From Anaerolineae bacterium (GTDB taxonomy: Bacteria > Chloroflexota > Anaerolineae > Anaerolineales > Villigracilaceae), in NCBI GenBank assembly GCA_003524705.1, contig DQGV01000143.1, positions 1 through 9,676 on the forward strand: a stretch of DNA of 9,676 nucleotides, written 5' to 3'. Shown piece after piece: positions 1-6,322 of this stretch. Numbering within the stretch: the first letter of the stretch is position 1; each line of letters begins with the position of its first letter. Both the position numbers and the translations under genes were made by a program. Below the pieces are notes generated by a model, which worked only from the letters and a program-made list of their open reading frames with translations, was not told the DNA's origin and did not search any database.

Positions 1-335
1 CTTCTAACCCATTACTCGGTGTAGATGGTTTCTACTTCAACCCGAATAGTGAAAATACCGAAGCCGCTATTGAAGTTGCTTTATATTTGAGCAACACCGC
101 TTCACAAACTTTGATGATGAACGATGCTGGTCACGTTCCTGCCAACACAACTGTTGAAGTAACCGACCCACTCATTCAAGGTTTGCTCGATGCCTTCTCA
201 ACTGCTTACTTCCGCCCACAAGTTGAATCAATGGGTAACTATTGGGGCAACTTCTGCGGAACCGACCAAGTATTTGATGCTGGTACACCAGCCGCAGATT
301 GGGTCGCAACTGCCTTTGAAGGCGCAACCAAGTAA
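1..335 (+). CDS. malE: Sugar ABC transporter substrate-binding protein, C-terminal end (partial, malE-like)
   Basis: The frame is open from the window edge (first full codon at 3) to TAA at 333-335, giving the last 110 residues of a protein whose start lies upstream. The segment GVDGFYFNPNSENTEAAIEV, followed by a helix and then HVPAN, resembles the C-terminal lobe of family 1 extracellular solute-binding proteins (maltose/maltodextrin type), where a G-x-x-GF(Y/F) strand precedes a helix ending near the hinge. In such systems the protein captures oligosaccharides outside the membrane and hands them to the two permeases; here malF- and malG-type genes follow directly. The signal peptide or lipobox is outside the window, so anchoring cannot be checked. 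Internal TTG/ATG codons near 87-120 lie inside the conserved fold and are not real starts. Maltodextrin specificity is inferred from the neighbouring amylases; the type of protein is fairly certain. Confidence 0.85.
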   Translation, partial: SNPLLGVDGFYFNPNSENTEAAIEVALYLSNTASQTLMMNDAGHVPANTTVEVTDPLIQGLLDAFSTAYFRPQVESMGNYWGNFCGTDQVFDAGTPAADWVATAFEGATK

Positions 336-347
336 TTTAGTTTTATA

Positions 348-393
348 ATAGCAATACAGGGAGCGGACAAGGGAACTTGTCCGCTCTTGCTAT
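348..393 (+). promoter_or_regulatory. GNRA-capped hairpin between malE and malF
   Basis: An 11-bp perfect stem, gagcggacaag (361-371) with cttgtccgctc (376-386), is capped by the tetraloop GGAA, a GNRA loop. A second 7-bp helix, atagcaa (348-354) with ttgctat (387-393), can stack below it with a 6-nt bulge (355-360) on the left side. The 3' side is followed by mixed sequence and not a T run, so it is a poor intrinsic terminator. In many binding-protein operons, a hairpin between the binding-protein and permease genes protects the upstream mRNA 3' end and dampens downstream expression. That role is inferred here. Confidence 0.7.
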
Positions 394-423
394 CATTAAT
401 TTATCAACCTGTAAGTGACATGT

Positions 424-429
424 GAGGAG
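424..429 (+). promoter_or_regulatory. Ribosome binding site of malF
   Basis: GAGGAG lies 8 nt before the ATG at 438 and is a strong Shine-Dalgarno match that fixes the malF start. A short complementarity, GAGA (427-430) with TCTC (434-437), could fold part of the site back on itself, but four base pairs are too few to claim control. Confidence 0.7.
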
Positions 430-437
430 ACCTTCTC

Positions 438-1442
438 ATGGCAATTGCAAAATCGAAACCAAAACGTAACAAGGGGCAACTATTACCGTACTTATATTTA
501 TTGCCCGCGTTCTTAGTCATGGGGGTCATCACGTTTTACCCTTTAATTTATCAAATCATTGTTTCATTTACGAACTTTGAAACTCAACATCTTTTGCTTG
601 GATTAAAGTCACCAGAACTTGAATTTGTCGGCTTCAAAAATTATATTGACATTTTCACAGCCGCTCTACCTGTTGAAAATTTCAATTTTTTTCGCGTCCT
701 AACCTTTAACTTTTGGTGGGCACTCAGCAATGTCTTTTTGCATGTTCCTGCAGGCGTATTAATTGCCACCATCTTGAACACTGAAGGGCTATGGATGAAG
801 CGTATCTATCGCGCTTTATACATTTTGCCCGTTGTGGTGCCTCCGCTGGTGGTCGCCGTTGTATGGACGAACATCTTCGATGAACGTTATGGTGCCATGA
901 ATCAATTGCTGGCAATTATTGGCGGCTGGTTTGGAAACACTGACCCTGTTTTCATCCGTTGGTTTGAAGATGTAAAACCGCCTATTCCTGGATTTTTACC
1001 TGGTGCCCCACTGACGCTTGCTTACTACGCTATGATGATTGCAAACTTCTGGCTGGGCTGGCCCTTTATGTCTGTTGTGGCCACAGGTGCATTACAAAGC
1101 ATTCCAAAAGATTTATACGAAGCCGCAGAAATTGATGGTGCCACAAGCACACAACAATTTTGGAATATCACCGTTCCATTATTACGCCCTTCTATGATTC
1201 CTGCCGCAGTATATGGCTTTACACTTTCATTTAACTTATTTAATTTCGTATTCTTTATGACGGGCGGCGGACCTGCTCGCTCCACAGAATTACTAGTGAC
1301 ATTCGCCTACAACCTTGTGCGAAATTTACGCTGGTATGGTGTTGCCGCCGCATTTGCAGTCATCATCTTTGTTGTAGCACTCATCGTTTTCCTTATCACC
1401 AACCGTATTACACGCGCTACACAAAATTATCAAGAAGGTTAA
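438..1442 (+). CDS. malF: Maltodextrin-type ABC transporter permease, MalF-like
   Basis: This 334-residue integral membrane subunit forms the translocation channel with the next gene product. Hydrophobic segments lie near residues 17-45, 92-115, 126-145, 193-217, 251-275 and 300-322, the six-helix layout of short MalF/UgpA-type permeases; it lacks the long extra loop and extra helices of E. coli MalF. The cytoplasmic EAA loop, which docks on the ATPase, is clear: EAAEIDGA at 228-235, with a VPLLRP continuation about ten residues later. The MTGGGPA segment around 274-280 is typical of this subfamily. The start is supported by a GAGGAG site. The gene stops one base before the malG ATG, so the two are almost certainly co-translated. 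Sugar specificity is inferred from the two GH13 enzymes downstream and the binding protein upstream; a glycerol-phosphate or other sugar role cannot be excluded by sequence alone. Confidence 0.9.
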   Translation: MAIAKSKPKRNKGQLLPYLYLLPAFLVMGVITFYPLIYQIIVSFTNFETQHLLLGLKSPELEFVGFKNYIDIFTAALPVENFNFFRVLTFNFWWALSNVFLHVPAGVLIATILNTEGLWMKRIYRALYILPVVVPPLVVAVVWTNIFDERYGAMNQLLAIIGGWFGNTDPVFIRWFEDVKPPIPGFLPGAPLTLAYYAMMIANFWLGWPFMSVVATGALQSIPKDLYEAAEIDGATSTQQFWNITVPLLRPSMIPAAVYGFTLSFNLFNFVFFMTGGGPARSTELLVTFAYNLVRNLRWYGVAAAFAVIIFVVALIVFLITNRITRATQNYQEG

Positions 1443-1443
1443 C

Positions 1444-2451
1444 ATGGCAAACATTACTTCTGAAAAAAAGAATCCTATTGTTCGCTTCTTCAATATGAAC
1501 ACATCTGGTCAAACCAGTGGACGTAACCTGCCCTTATGGCGACAATTGCTTTTACAAATTGTTTGTCTCGCCATTCTCGCTTCCGTCATGTTCCCCATTA
1601 TGTACATTGTCACAATGTCATTTAGTTCAAAGACTACCAGACCTTCCCAACTTGAATTAATTCCCAAAGAAATTTCATTTGTCGCCTATCAACAAGTATT
1701 AGATAAACCCACCGCCAACCCAGTCACATTCCCTGAATTGCTCAAAAATAGTTTCACCCTTTCGGCAGGTGTAGGTGTTGTTGCTCTATTAATTGCGGTT
1801 TCAGCCGCGTATGCTTTTTCACGTTTCAAATTCAAAATGCGTGAAGTGCTCATGGTGTTGGTATTCATTCCACTACTCATGCCAGCCGTAGGTTTGAGCA
1901 CACCACTCTATCTATTAATGAATCAAATACAAGTAAAAGAATGTAAAGATAAAAGCATCGCTGTTCAACCATTCACATATTGTGATGACCGCAAAGGCAA
2001 ATTGGAATTTAACCTACGCGATTCACTTTGGGGCGTTGGCATCGCCATGACCGCCTCCGCATTACCTTTTGCAGTCTGGAATCTCAAAGGCTATCTTGAT
2101 ACCATTCCAAAAGAATTAGAAGAAGCCGCCGCCATTGATGGTGCAGATGCAAATCAAACATTTTGGAAAATCGTCATACCACTGGCGGTGCCACAGCTTG
2201 CCGTCACATTTTTCTTGGGTTTCATTGGGCATTGGCAAGAGTTTGTGCTAACTTGGCTTTTCCTATCACAACCTGAAGATTACACTCTCGCCATGACGCT
2301 TTACAACATGACAGGTCAATACGCCAACAGCGTGCCATGGAATCGTTTCGCCGCGATGGCTGTTATCGTCGCACTTCCTGTTGCCGTTGTTTACATTGCC
2401 CTGCAAAGACAAATCGTCGGCGGCATTACATCAGGCGCAGTTAAAGGTTAA
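1444..2451 (+). CDS. malG: Maltodextrin-type ABC transporter permease, MalG-like
   Basis: This is the second channel subunit, 335 residues, pairing with the MalF-like protein. Six hydrophobic segments are seen near residues 33-56, 105-128, 134-158, 193-215, 248-270 and 302-322. The EAA loop reads EAAAIDGA at 227-234, followed by IPLAVP, the ATPase docking motif. A GAAGG site (1434-1438) inside the end of malF sits 5 nt before the ATG, and only one base separates the genes. The protein is longer than the roughly 275-300 residues usual for MalG types. Part of the excess is an insert of about 25-30 residues between helices 3 and 4 (about 160-190), predicted to be outside the membrane, with cysteines at 167 and 180. 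No malK ATPase gene follows; a terminator does instead, so the system must borrow an ATPase encoded elsewhere. Confidence 0.9.
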   Translation: MANITSEKKNPIVRFFNMNTSGQTSGRNLPLWRQLLLQIVCLAILASVMFPIMYIVTMSFSSKTTRPSQLELIPKEISFVAYQQVLDKPTANPVTFPELLKNSFTLSAGVGVVALLIAVSAAYAFSRFKFKMREVLMVLVFIPLLMPAVGLSTPLYLLMNQIQVKECKDKSIAVQPFTYCDDRKGKLEFNLRDSLWGVGIAMTASALPFAVWNLKGYLDTIPKELEEAAAIDGADANQTFWKIVIPLAVPQLAVTFFLGFIGHWQEFVLTWLFLSQPEDYTLAMTLYNMTGQYANSVPWNRFAAMAVIVALPVAVVYIALQRQIVGGITSGAVKG

Positions 2452-2471
2452 TTTTTTTCAAAACAAAATCT

Positions 2472-2513
2472 TTTCCTCTTTCTTCTTTCATTAGAAGAGA
2501 GAGGAAATTTTTT
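2472..2513 (+). terminator. Rho-independent terminator after malG
   Basis: A 15-bp stem is formed by 2472-2486 (polypyrimidine) and 2493-2507 (polypurine), with one U-G wobble (2480/2499) and a 6-nt loop (TTCATT), followed directly by six T (2508-2513). The stem is AT-rich for a terminator but long, and the T tract is in the right place. It closes the malEFG unit. The T run merges into the -10 box of the next gene. Confidence 0.85.
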
Positions 2514-2518
2514 ATAAT
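2513..2518 (+). promoter_or_regulatory. -10 box of the lipoprotein amylase gene
   Basis: A perfect TATAAT lies at 2513-2518, ending 8 nt before the ATG at 2527. Transcription would be expected to start about 6-8 nt after the box, at or next to the start codon, so the mRNA would have almost no leader. No purine-rich ribosome site exists between the terminator and the ATG, which agrees. No good -35 hexamer is seen at 16-18 nt spacing (TTAGAA at 2491-2496 is weak and lies inside the terminator). The same 11-mer, ttttataatag, occurs at 341-351. Confidence 0.6.
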
Positions 2519-2526
2519 AGATATTT

Positions 2527-4143
2527 ATGACTCTTCGACATTTATTCTCGCTGACATTGATTCTGCTCCTCATCGCTTGCGCCTCACCCTCAGGGACAAT
2601 TGATACTGTTACCCCAACATTATCTACACCTGAAACCGAATCTCCAGATTGGTGGCACACTGCTATCTTTTACGAAATCTTCGTGCGTTCATTCTATGAT
2701 TCAGATGCAGATGGTATCGGTGACTTTAACGGCATCACCCAAAAATTAGACTATCTTGAATCGTTAGGCATTAACGCAATTTGGCTTATGCCGATTCATC
2801 CATCCCCTTCTTATCACGGCTACGATGTGATTAATTATTACGCTGTCAACACTGAATACGGCACGATGGATGATTTTAAGAATCTACTCAATGAAGCGCA
2901 TAAAAGAGAAATTCGCATCATCATTGACTTGGTAATTAATCACACATCTAGTGAGCATCCATGGTTTAAGGATGCAAATGCAAATCTTGATTCGCCATAT
3001 CGAGATTTTTATGTATGGTCAAATGAAACGGGTGTCGGCAATTGGCATCAAGGACAAAATGGTTATTATTATGGCTACTTCTGGGGTGGAATGCCTGATT
3101 TGAATTATCAAAACCCAGATGTGACTACTGCTATATTAAACATCACAGATTACTGGCTCAATGATATTGGCATTGATGGCTTTCGGATTGATGCCGTTAA
3201 ACATCTGATTGAAGAAGATGGCAAAGTAGAAAATACACCTGCCACCCACGAATGGCTAAAAGAATTTTTTATTGCTTATAAAGAAAAAAATCCACAAGCC
3301 TACACGATTGGTGAAGTATTTGGCGCAGGTTCATCCATTGTTAAACAATACACAGGCACTGAACTTGACCACATCTTCAATTTTGAAATGGCGTATGGAT
3401 TTGTAAACAGCACCAACGGCGGAGCAAATTCTGGTGTTAATAGTGCTATCAAATTTGCATATCAAGATATGCCCGATTTTAATTTTGCTACTTTCTTAAC
3501 CAATCATGACCAAAATCGCGTCATGTCTGTCTTCAATGGGAATGTAGATAAAGCAAAAATGGCTTCGTTCTTAATGCTTACATCTGCTGGCACGCCATAC
3601 ATTTATTATGGGGAAGAAATAGGGATGCAAGGCGAAAAACCAGATGAAGATATTCGCTTGCCCATGCAATGGAGTGCTGACGAGTTTGCAGGATTTTCAA
3701 CAGTGCAACCATGGAGAAATCCATACAAAGATTCAAATAATCCGCAGTTTGACTACACGCAGATTAATGTTGAATTGCAAACTGGCGATTCCACTTCCCT
3801 ACTTGAACATTACAGGACTTTGATTGGACTTCGTAAATCAAACTCTGCATTACAAACTGGTGACACAATTTTGCTAGAGACGAATAATTCTGGTATATAT
3901 GCCATCTTGCGGAAAGATGCAAATGGCACATTTTTGATTTTGGCAAATCTCAAAGATGAAGCAATCACTGATTATGCAATTGAATTTGAGGGTGCACAAT
4001 TAGCAGAATCAATCGTCAGTGTGGAGACTGTGTATGGCGAGAATCAAGCCGCCCCGATAGAAAGAAGCGGCGAAACATTCATCTATAAACCATTTGAAAA
4101 TTTAAATCCGTATGCAATGTATATCTTAAAATTAAATCAATAG
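2527..4143 (+). CDS. Surface lipoprotein alpha-amylase, GH13 (GH13_36-like)
   Basis: This 538-residue enzyme hydrolyses alpha-1,4-glucans outside the membrane. A lipoprotein signal peptide is clear: a short basic start, a hydrophobic core, then the lipobox LIAC with the lipidated cysteine at 18; a Ser/Thr/Pro-rich tether runs to about 40. The (beta/alpha)8 barrel carries the GH13 motifs: a calcium loop DSDADGIGD (58-66), HGYD (97-100), DLVINH (134-139), MPDLN (189-193), GFRIDAVKH (218-226, nucleophile D222), acid/base E263 in IGEVFG, and NHD (326-328). A beta-sandwich C domain occupies roughly the last 80-90 residues. The MPDLN fifth region is the hallmark of the group intermediate between oligo-1,6-glucosidases and neopullulanases (GH13_36), which includes lipoprotein amylases such as Thermotoga AmyA. 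All catalytic residues are present. The start is fixed by the signal peptide even though no ribosome site precedes it. It feeds the transporter encoded upstream. Confidence 0.93.
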   Translation: MTLRHLFSLTLILLLIACASPSGTIDTVTPTLSTPETESPDWWHTAIFYEIFVRSFYDSDADGIGDFNGITQKLDYLESLGINAIWLMPIHPSPSYHGYDVINYYAVNTEYGTMDDFKNLLNEAHKREIRIIIDLVINHTSSEHPWFKDANANLDSPYRDFYVWSNETGVGNWHQGQNGYYYGYFWGGMPDLNYQNPDVTTAILNITDYWLNDIGIDGFRIDAVKHLIEEDGKVENTPATHEWLKEFFIAYKEKNPQAYTIGEVFGAGSSIVKQYTGTELDHIFNFEMAYGFVNSTNGGANSGVNSAIKFAYQDMPDFNFATFLTNHDQNRVMSVFNGNVDKAKMASFLMLTSAGTPYIYYGEEIGMQGEKPDEDIRLPMQWSADEFAGFSTVQPWRNPYKDSNNPQFDYTQINVELQTGDSTSLLEHYRTLIGLRKSNSALQTGDTILLETNNSGIYAILRKDANGTFLILANLKDEAITDYAIEFEGAQLAESIVSVETVYGENQAAPIERSGETFIYKPFENLNPYAMYILKLNQ

Positions 4144-4151
4144 AGGAAACA

Positions 4152-5621
4152 ATGACAACTCCAACATGGGTGAAAGACGCAATTTTTTATCAGATTTTTC
4201 CAGACCGTTTTGCAAAAAGTGATTTGAACCCCGCCAGAAATTTACCATTTGAAAGTTGGGATTCTGCACCGACGCATTATGGATTCAAAGGCGGTGATTT
4301 ATATGGCGTGATTGAGAAGTTGGATTATTTAAAAGACTTGGGAATCAATGCTATTTATTTCAATCCAATTTTTGCTTCAGCATCGAATCATCGTTATCAC
4401 ACTTTTGATTATTACAATGTTGACCCGCTACTTGGTGGCAATGATGCCTTGAGAAAATTATTAGATGAAGCCCACAAAAGAAATATTCGTGTGGTGTTAG
4501 ATGGTGTTTTCAATCATGCTTCGCGTGGATTTTGGCAATTTCATCATGTATTAGAAACTGGCGCGGCTTCACCATATAGAGATTGGTTTCATTTTGATGA
4601 AGAACGTTTGAAAGGAAAAAAACATTGGGGAGCGTATCCTACTCATCACGAAGACCAATTGTTAAAACATGAAGATAGTTTGACTGCGATTGGATATCGC
4701 GCGTGGTGGAATTTACCTGCGCTTCCGAAATTTAATACAAACAATGCTGGCGTGCGCGACTTTTTATTTGATGTAGCCGAGTTTTGGATTAAGTTTGGCA
4801 TTGATGGCTGGCGTTTGGATGTGCCTGCTGAAATTGATGATGATGAATTTTGGCGTGAGTTTCGTAGGCGTGTACGAAATATAAATCCGGAAGCATACAT
4901 TGTTGGTGAAATTTGGCATGAGGCACAGAGATGGTTACAAGGTGACCAATTTGATGCGGTGATGAATTATCTCTTCACGGCTGTTTCGCTTAACTATTTT
5001 GCTGGTAAGCATTTGAATATGAATGTGATTACGCAAGCAGGCGGTTTCAAAGACCGCGTCCATGAGATGCATGCCCATTCTTTTGCTGATGAAGTTGACC
5101 GTATTTTGAATTTGTATCCGCACGATATTACATTTGCACAATTAAATTTGTTAGATAGTCATGATATGCCGCGTTTTCTATCTTGTGTAAACGGTGATAA
5201 AAATTCGTTGAAACTCGCGTGGCTATTTATGTTTACACTGCCCGGTGCACCCTGTATTTATTATGGTGACGAAATCGGTGTAGATGGTGGGCATGACCCT
5301 GAATGTAGAAAGTCATTTCCATGGGATGAGAATAAATGGGATAAAGATTTACTTAATTATGTCAAAGCCTGCATTGCATTAAGAAAAGAACACAAGTCAT
5401 TGAGGCGTGGAGAATATAAAAGATTGTACGCCGAAGGTGATGTAATGGCTTTCTCTCGTGAGGGAGATGGCGAGAAGATTATTACAATATTCAATGTGGC
5501 AGATGAAGAAAGAGCAATTCATTTGGAAGTTGGGAATAAACCAAAGGTGTTATTTGGTCAACCGAAGATTACAGGTAATGAGATTAAATTAGCGGCGAGA
5601 AGTGGTGTTGTGATTAAGTAG
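4152..5621 (+). CDS. Cytoplasmic GH13 alpha-glycosidase, neopullulanase/cyclomaltodextrinase type
   Basis: This 489-residue enzyme has no signal peptide: it begins straight at the barrel (WVKDAIFYQIFPDRF, residues 6-20), so it should act on imported maltodextrins in the cytoplasm. GH13 motifs are NHRYHTFDYY (79-88), LDGVFNH (116-122), LPKFN (191-195), GWRLDVPAE (219-227, nucleophile D223), VGEIW with acid/base E253, and DSHD (335-338). All three catalytic carboxylates (D223, E253, D338) are present. The LPKFN region resembles the MPKLN signature of neopullulanases, cyclomaltodextrinases and maltogenic amylases, but the N-terminal CBM34 dimerisation domain (about 120 residues) of classical members is missing. 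CBM34-less relatives of this type occur in filamentous bacteria, so this looks natural. Only 8 nt separate it from the amylase stop, and the GAGG ribosome site overlaps that stop, so translation is coupled. It could instead prefer cyclodextrins, pullulan or short maltodextrins; sequence alone does not decide. Confidence 0.92.
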   Translation: MTTPTWVKDAIFYQIFPDRFAKSDLNPARNLPFESWDSAPTHYGFKGGDLYGVIEKLDYLKDLGINAIYFNPIFASASNHRYHTFDYYNVDPLLGGNDALRKLLDEAHKRNIRVVLDGVFNHASRGFWQFHHVLETGAASPYRDWFHFDEERLKGKKHWGAYPTHHEDQLLKHEDSLTAIGYRAWWNLPALPKFNTNNAGVRDFLFDVAEFWIKFGIDGWRLDVPAEIDDDEFWREFRRRVRNINPEAYIVGEIWHEAQRWLQGDQFDAVMNYLFTAVSLNYFAGKHLNMNVITQAGGFKDRVHEMHAHSFADEVDRILNLYPHDITFAQLNLLDSHDMPRFLSCVNGDKNSLKLAWLFMFTLPGAPCIYYGDEIGVDGGHDPECRKSFPWDENKWDKDLLNYVKACIALRKEHKSLRRGEYKRLYAEGDVMAFSREGDGEKIITIFNVADEERAIHLEVGNKPKVLFGQPKITGNEIKLAARSGVVIK

Positions 5622-5645
5622 GAAAGAAAAAGATATTAGATACTC

Positions 5646-5678
5646 AGAACTCCGAGGTCTTAAAGACCTCGGAGTTCT
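5646..5678 (+). terminator. Palindromic hairpin closing the amylase operon
   Basis: A 15-bp perfect inverted repeat (5646-5660 with 5664-5678, core CCGAGGTC/GACCTCGG, loop TAA) starts 25 nt after the amylase stop. A T-rich stretch follows, but interrupted (CTTATTAACATTTTTT), with the T6 run 9 nt downstream (5689-5694). It probably acts as an intrinsic terminator or mRNA 3'-end stabiliser. The high symmetry and its GC content, above that of the surroundings, also fit a dispersed palindromic repeat. Confidence 0.65.
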
Positions 5679-5719
5679 CTTATTAACATTTTTTGGCAGT
5701 TGTTTTTCAATTTTTGGGG

Positions 5720-5725
5720 GATAAT
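5720..5725 (+). promoter_or_regulatory. Possible -10 box of the DUF4870-like gene
   Basis: GATAAT matches the -10 consensus at five of six positions and shares ATAATAG with the box at 2513 and the copy at 344. A start near 5732 would leave a leader of about 15 nt containing the ribosome site. TTGGCA at 5693-5698 is a good -35 match but 21 nt away, too far for a standard promoter, so support is modest. Confidence 0.4.
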
Positions 5726-5734
5726 AGAGGCAAT

Positions 5735-5739
5735 AGGAG
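5735..5739 (+). promoter_or_regulatory. Ribosome binding site deciding the start at 5747
   Basis: AGGAG sits 7 nt before ATG 5747. An earlier in-frame start codon (5693) lies beside the terminator and has no ribosome site, so 5747 is preferred. Confidence 0.7.
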
Positions 5740-5746
5740 AAGCATA

Positions 5747-6205
5747 ATGCAAAACAAGCCATCAGAAGAACGGCTGGCAAAAGGCGCATACAACTGGTTA
5801 AGAATATCACCATTCCTAACAATCATTACTTTATATATTGTTGCATCACTTGGGATTGGTGACTCAATATGTTACAGCGATTTATCTTTATGTGGTTACG
5901 GATTTGGTTTTTATATTACAATCGCGGGCTATATCAATATAGGGCTTGGAATTTTAGTCTCAGCACTTTGGCATCTCATTTTGCTTCAATATGTAAATAA
6001 CAAAGATAGCGAATTTGTCCGCAAACATGGCAAACAAGCATTGACTTATGCAGGCATTCGCACAGCCGTTGCATTTTTTGGCGTATTGATAGATTATCTC
6101 CTCAATGGAGATGGCAGTCTAGCTTGTTTCATCATTATGATTCTTTTCCTTTTATGGCTTGCATTACCAAACTTGGGCATGGAAAAAATCGCTCTTCCGA
6201 TCTAA
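5747..6205 (+). CDS. DUF4870-like small membrane protein, 3' end doubtful
   Basis: This reads as 152 residues with four likely membrane helices near 20-38, 50-80, 98-118 and 123-143. Between helices 2 and 3 sits SEFVRKHGKQAL (88-99), matching the FVR-H-(A/G)KQAL motif that I recall as typical of DUF4870/Tic20-like proteins, whose biochemical role is not established. The start is set by an AGGAG site. The end is suspect: the last four codons and the T of the stop codon coincide with a 13-base Illumina adapter string at 6191-6203, preceded by a run of six A. The expected polar tail after the last helix is therefore absent or replaced. The large HEAT/membrane gene continues in the same frame after this stop, so the two could be one gene in the true genome. 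A promoter and terminator upstream separate it from the amylase unit. Confidence 0.65.
   Translation: MQNKPSEERLAKGAYNWLRISPFLTIITLYIVASLGIGDSICYSDLSLCGYGFGFYITIAGYINIGLGILVSALWHLILLQYVNNKDSEFVRKHGKQALTYAGIRTAVAFFGVLIDYLLNGDGSLACFIIMILFLLWLALPNLGMEKIALPI
6190..6203. other. Illumina adapter-like string at a gene end
   Basis: GCTCTTCCGATCT at 6191-6203 is identical to the 13-base 3' end shared by standard Illumina adapters, and the C at 6190 extends the match to 14 bases of the P5-side adapter. In + orientation the insert would begin at 6204. An exact 13- or 14-mer in a window this size is unlikely by chance (roughly one in a few thousand or rarer), and it sits exactly where a gene breaks. It could still be native sequence encoding Ala-Leu-Pro-Ile. 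Confidence 0.6.
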
Positions 6206-6322
6206 GCAAACCCCAACATTTCGCGTGAAAATGCTCAAGTGCAACCAAACATTTCTGCCGAAGTACTATCAAACGAAGTGATTGACCTAACAAAAGAAAA
6301 AGCGGAAGAGAAAGAGATAAGC
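6206..6322 (+). other. In-frame open stretch between the two membrane genes
   Basis: In the frame shared by both flanking genes this stretch has no stop and reads as a polar, Lys/Glu-rich segment (for example EVIDLTKEKAEEKEIS just before the Met at 6323). The other two forward frames stop early (6226 and 6279). It looks like coding sequence and not a spacer: either an N-terminal extension of the large protein (GTG at 6239 or an upstream start lost at the junction) or a linker in a fused protein. Confidence 0.5.

Noticed and set aside
344..349. TATAAT box after malE as a firm internal promoter
   Set aside because: There is no -35 at suitable spacing (TTGAAG at 316-321 is 22 nt away) and the hairpin follows at once; kept only as a shared motif.
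438..2451. Overlapping reverse ORFs in malF and malG
   Set aside because: Both permeases are intact with EAA loops in the expected place, so the reverse frames are not genes.
4152..4200. N-terminal truncation of the cytosolic GH13 enzyme (missing CBM34)
   Set aside because: A ribosome site and a short 8-nt junction with the previous stop mark a natural start, and CBM34-less relatives are known, so this is a normal subfamily form.
5589..5822. Reverse-strand ORF with a lipobox-like LTSC and hydrophobic start
   Set aside because: It crosses the terminator palindrome and two genes on the other strand, and has no ribosome site or conserved motif; it is a shadow.
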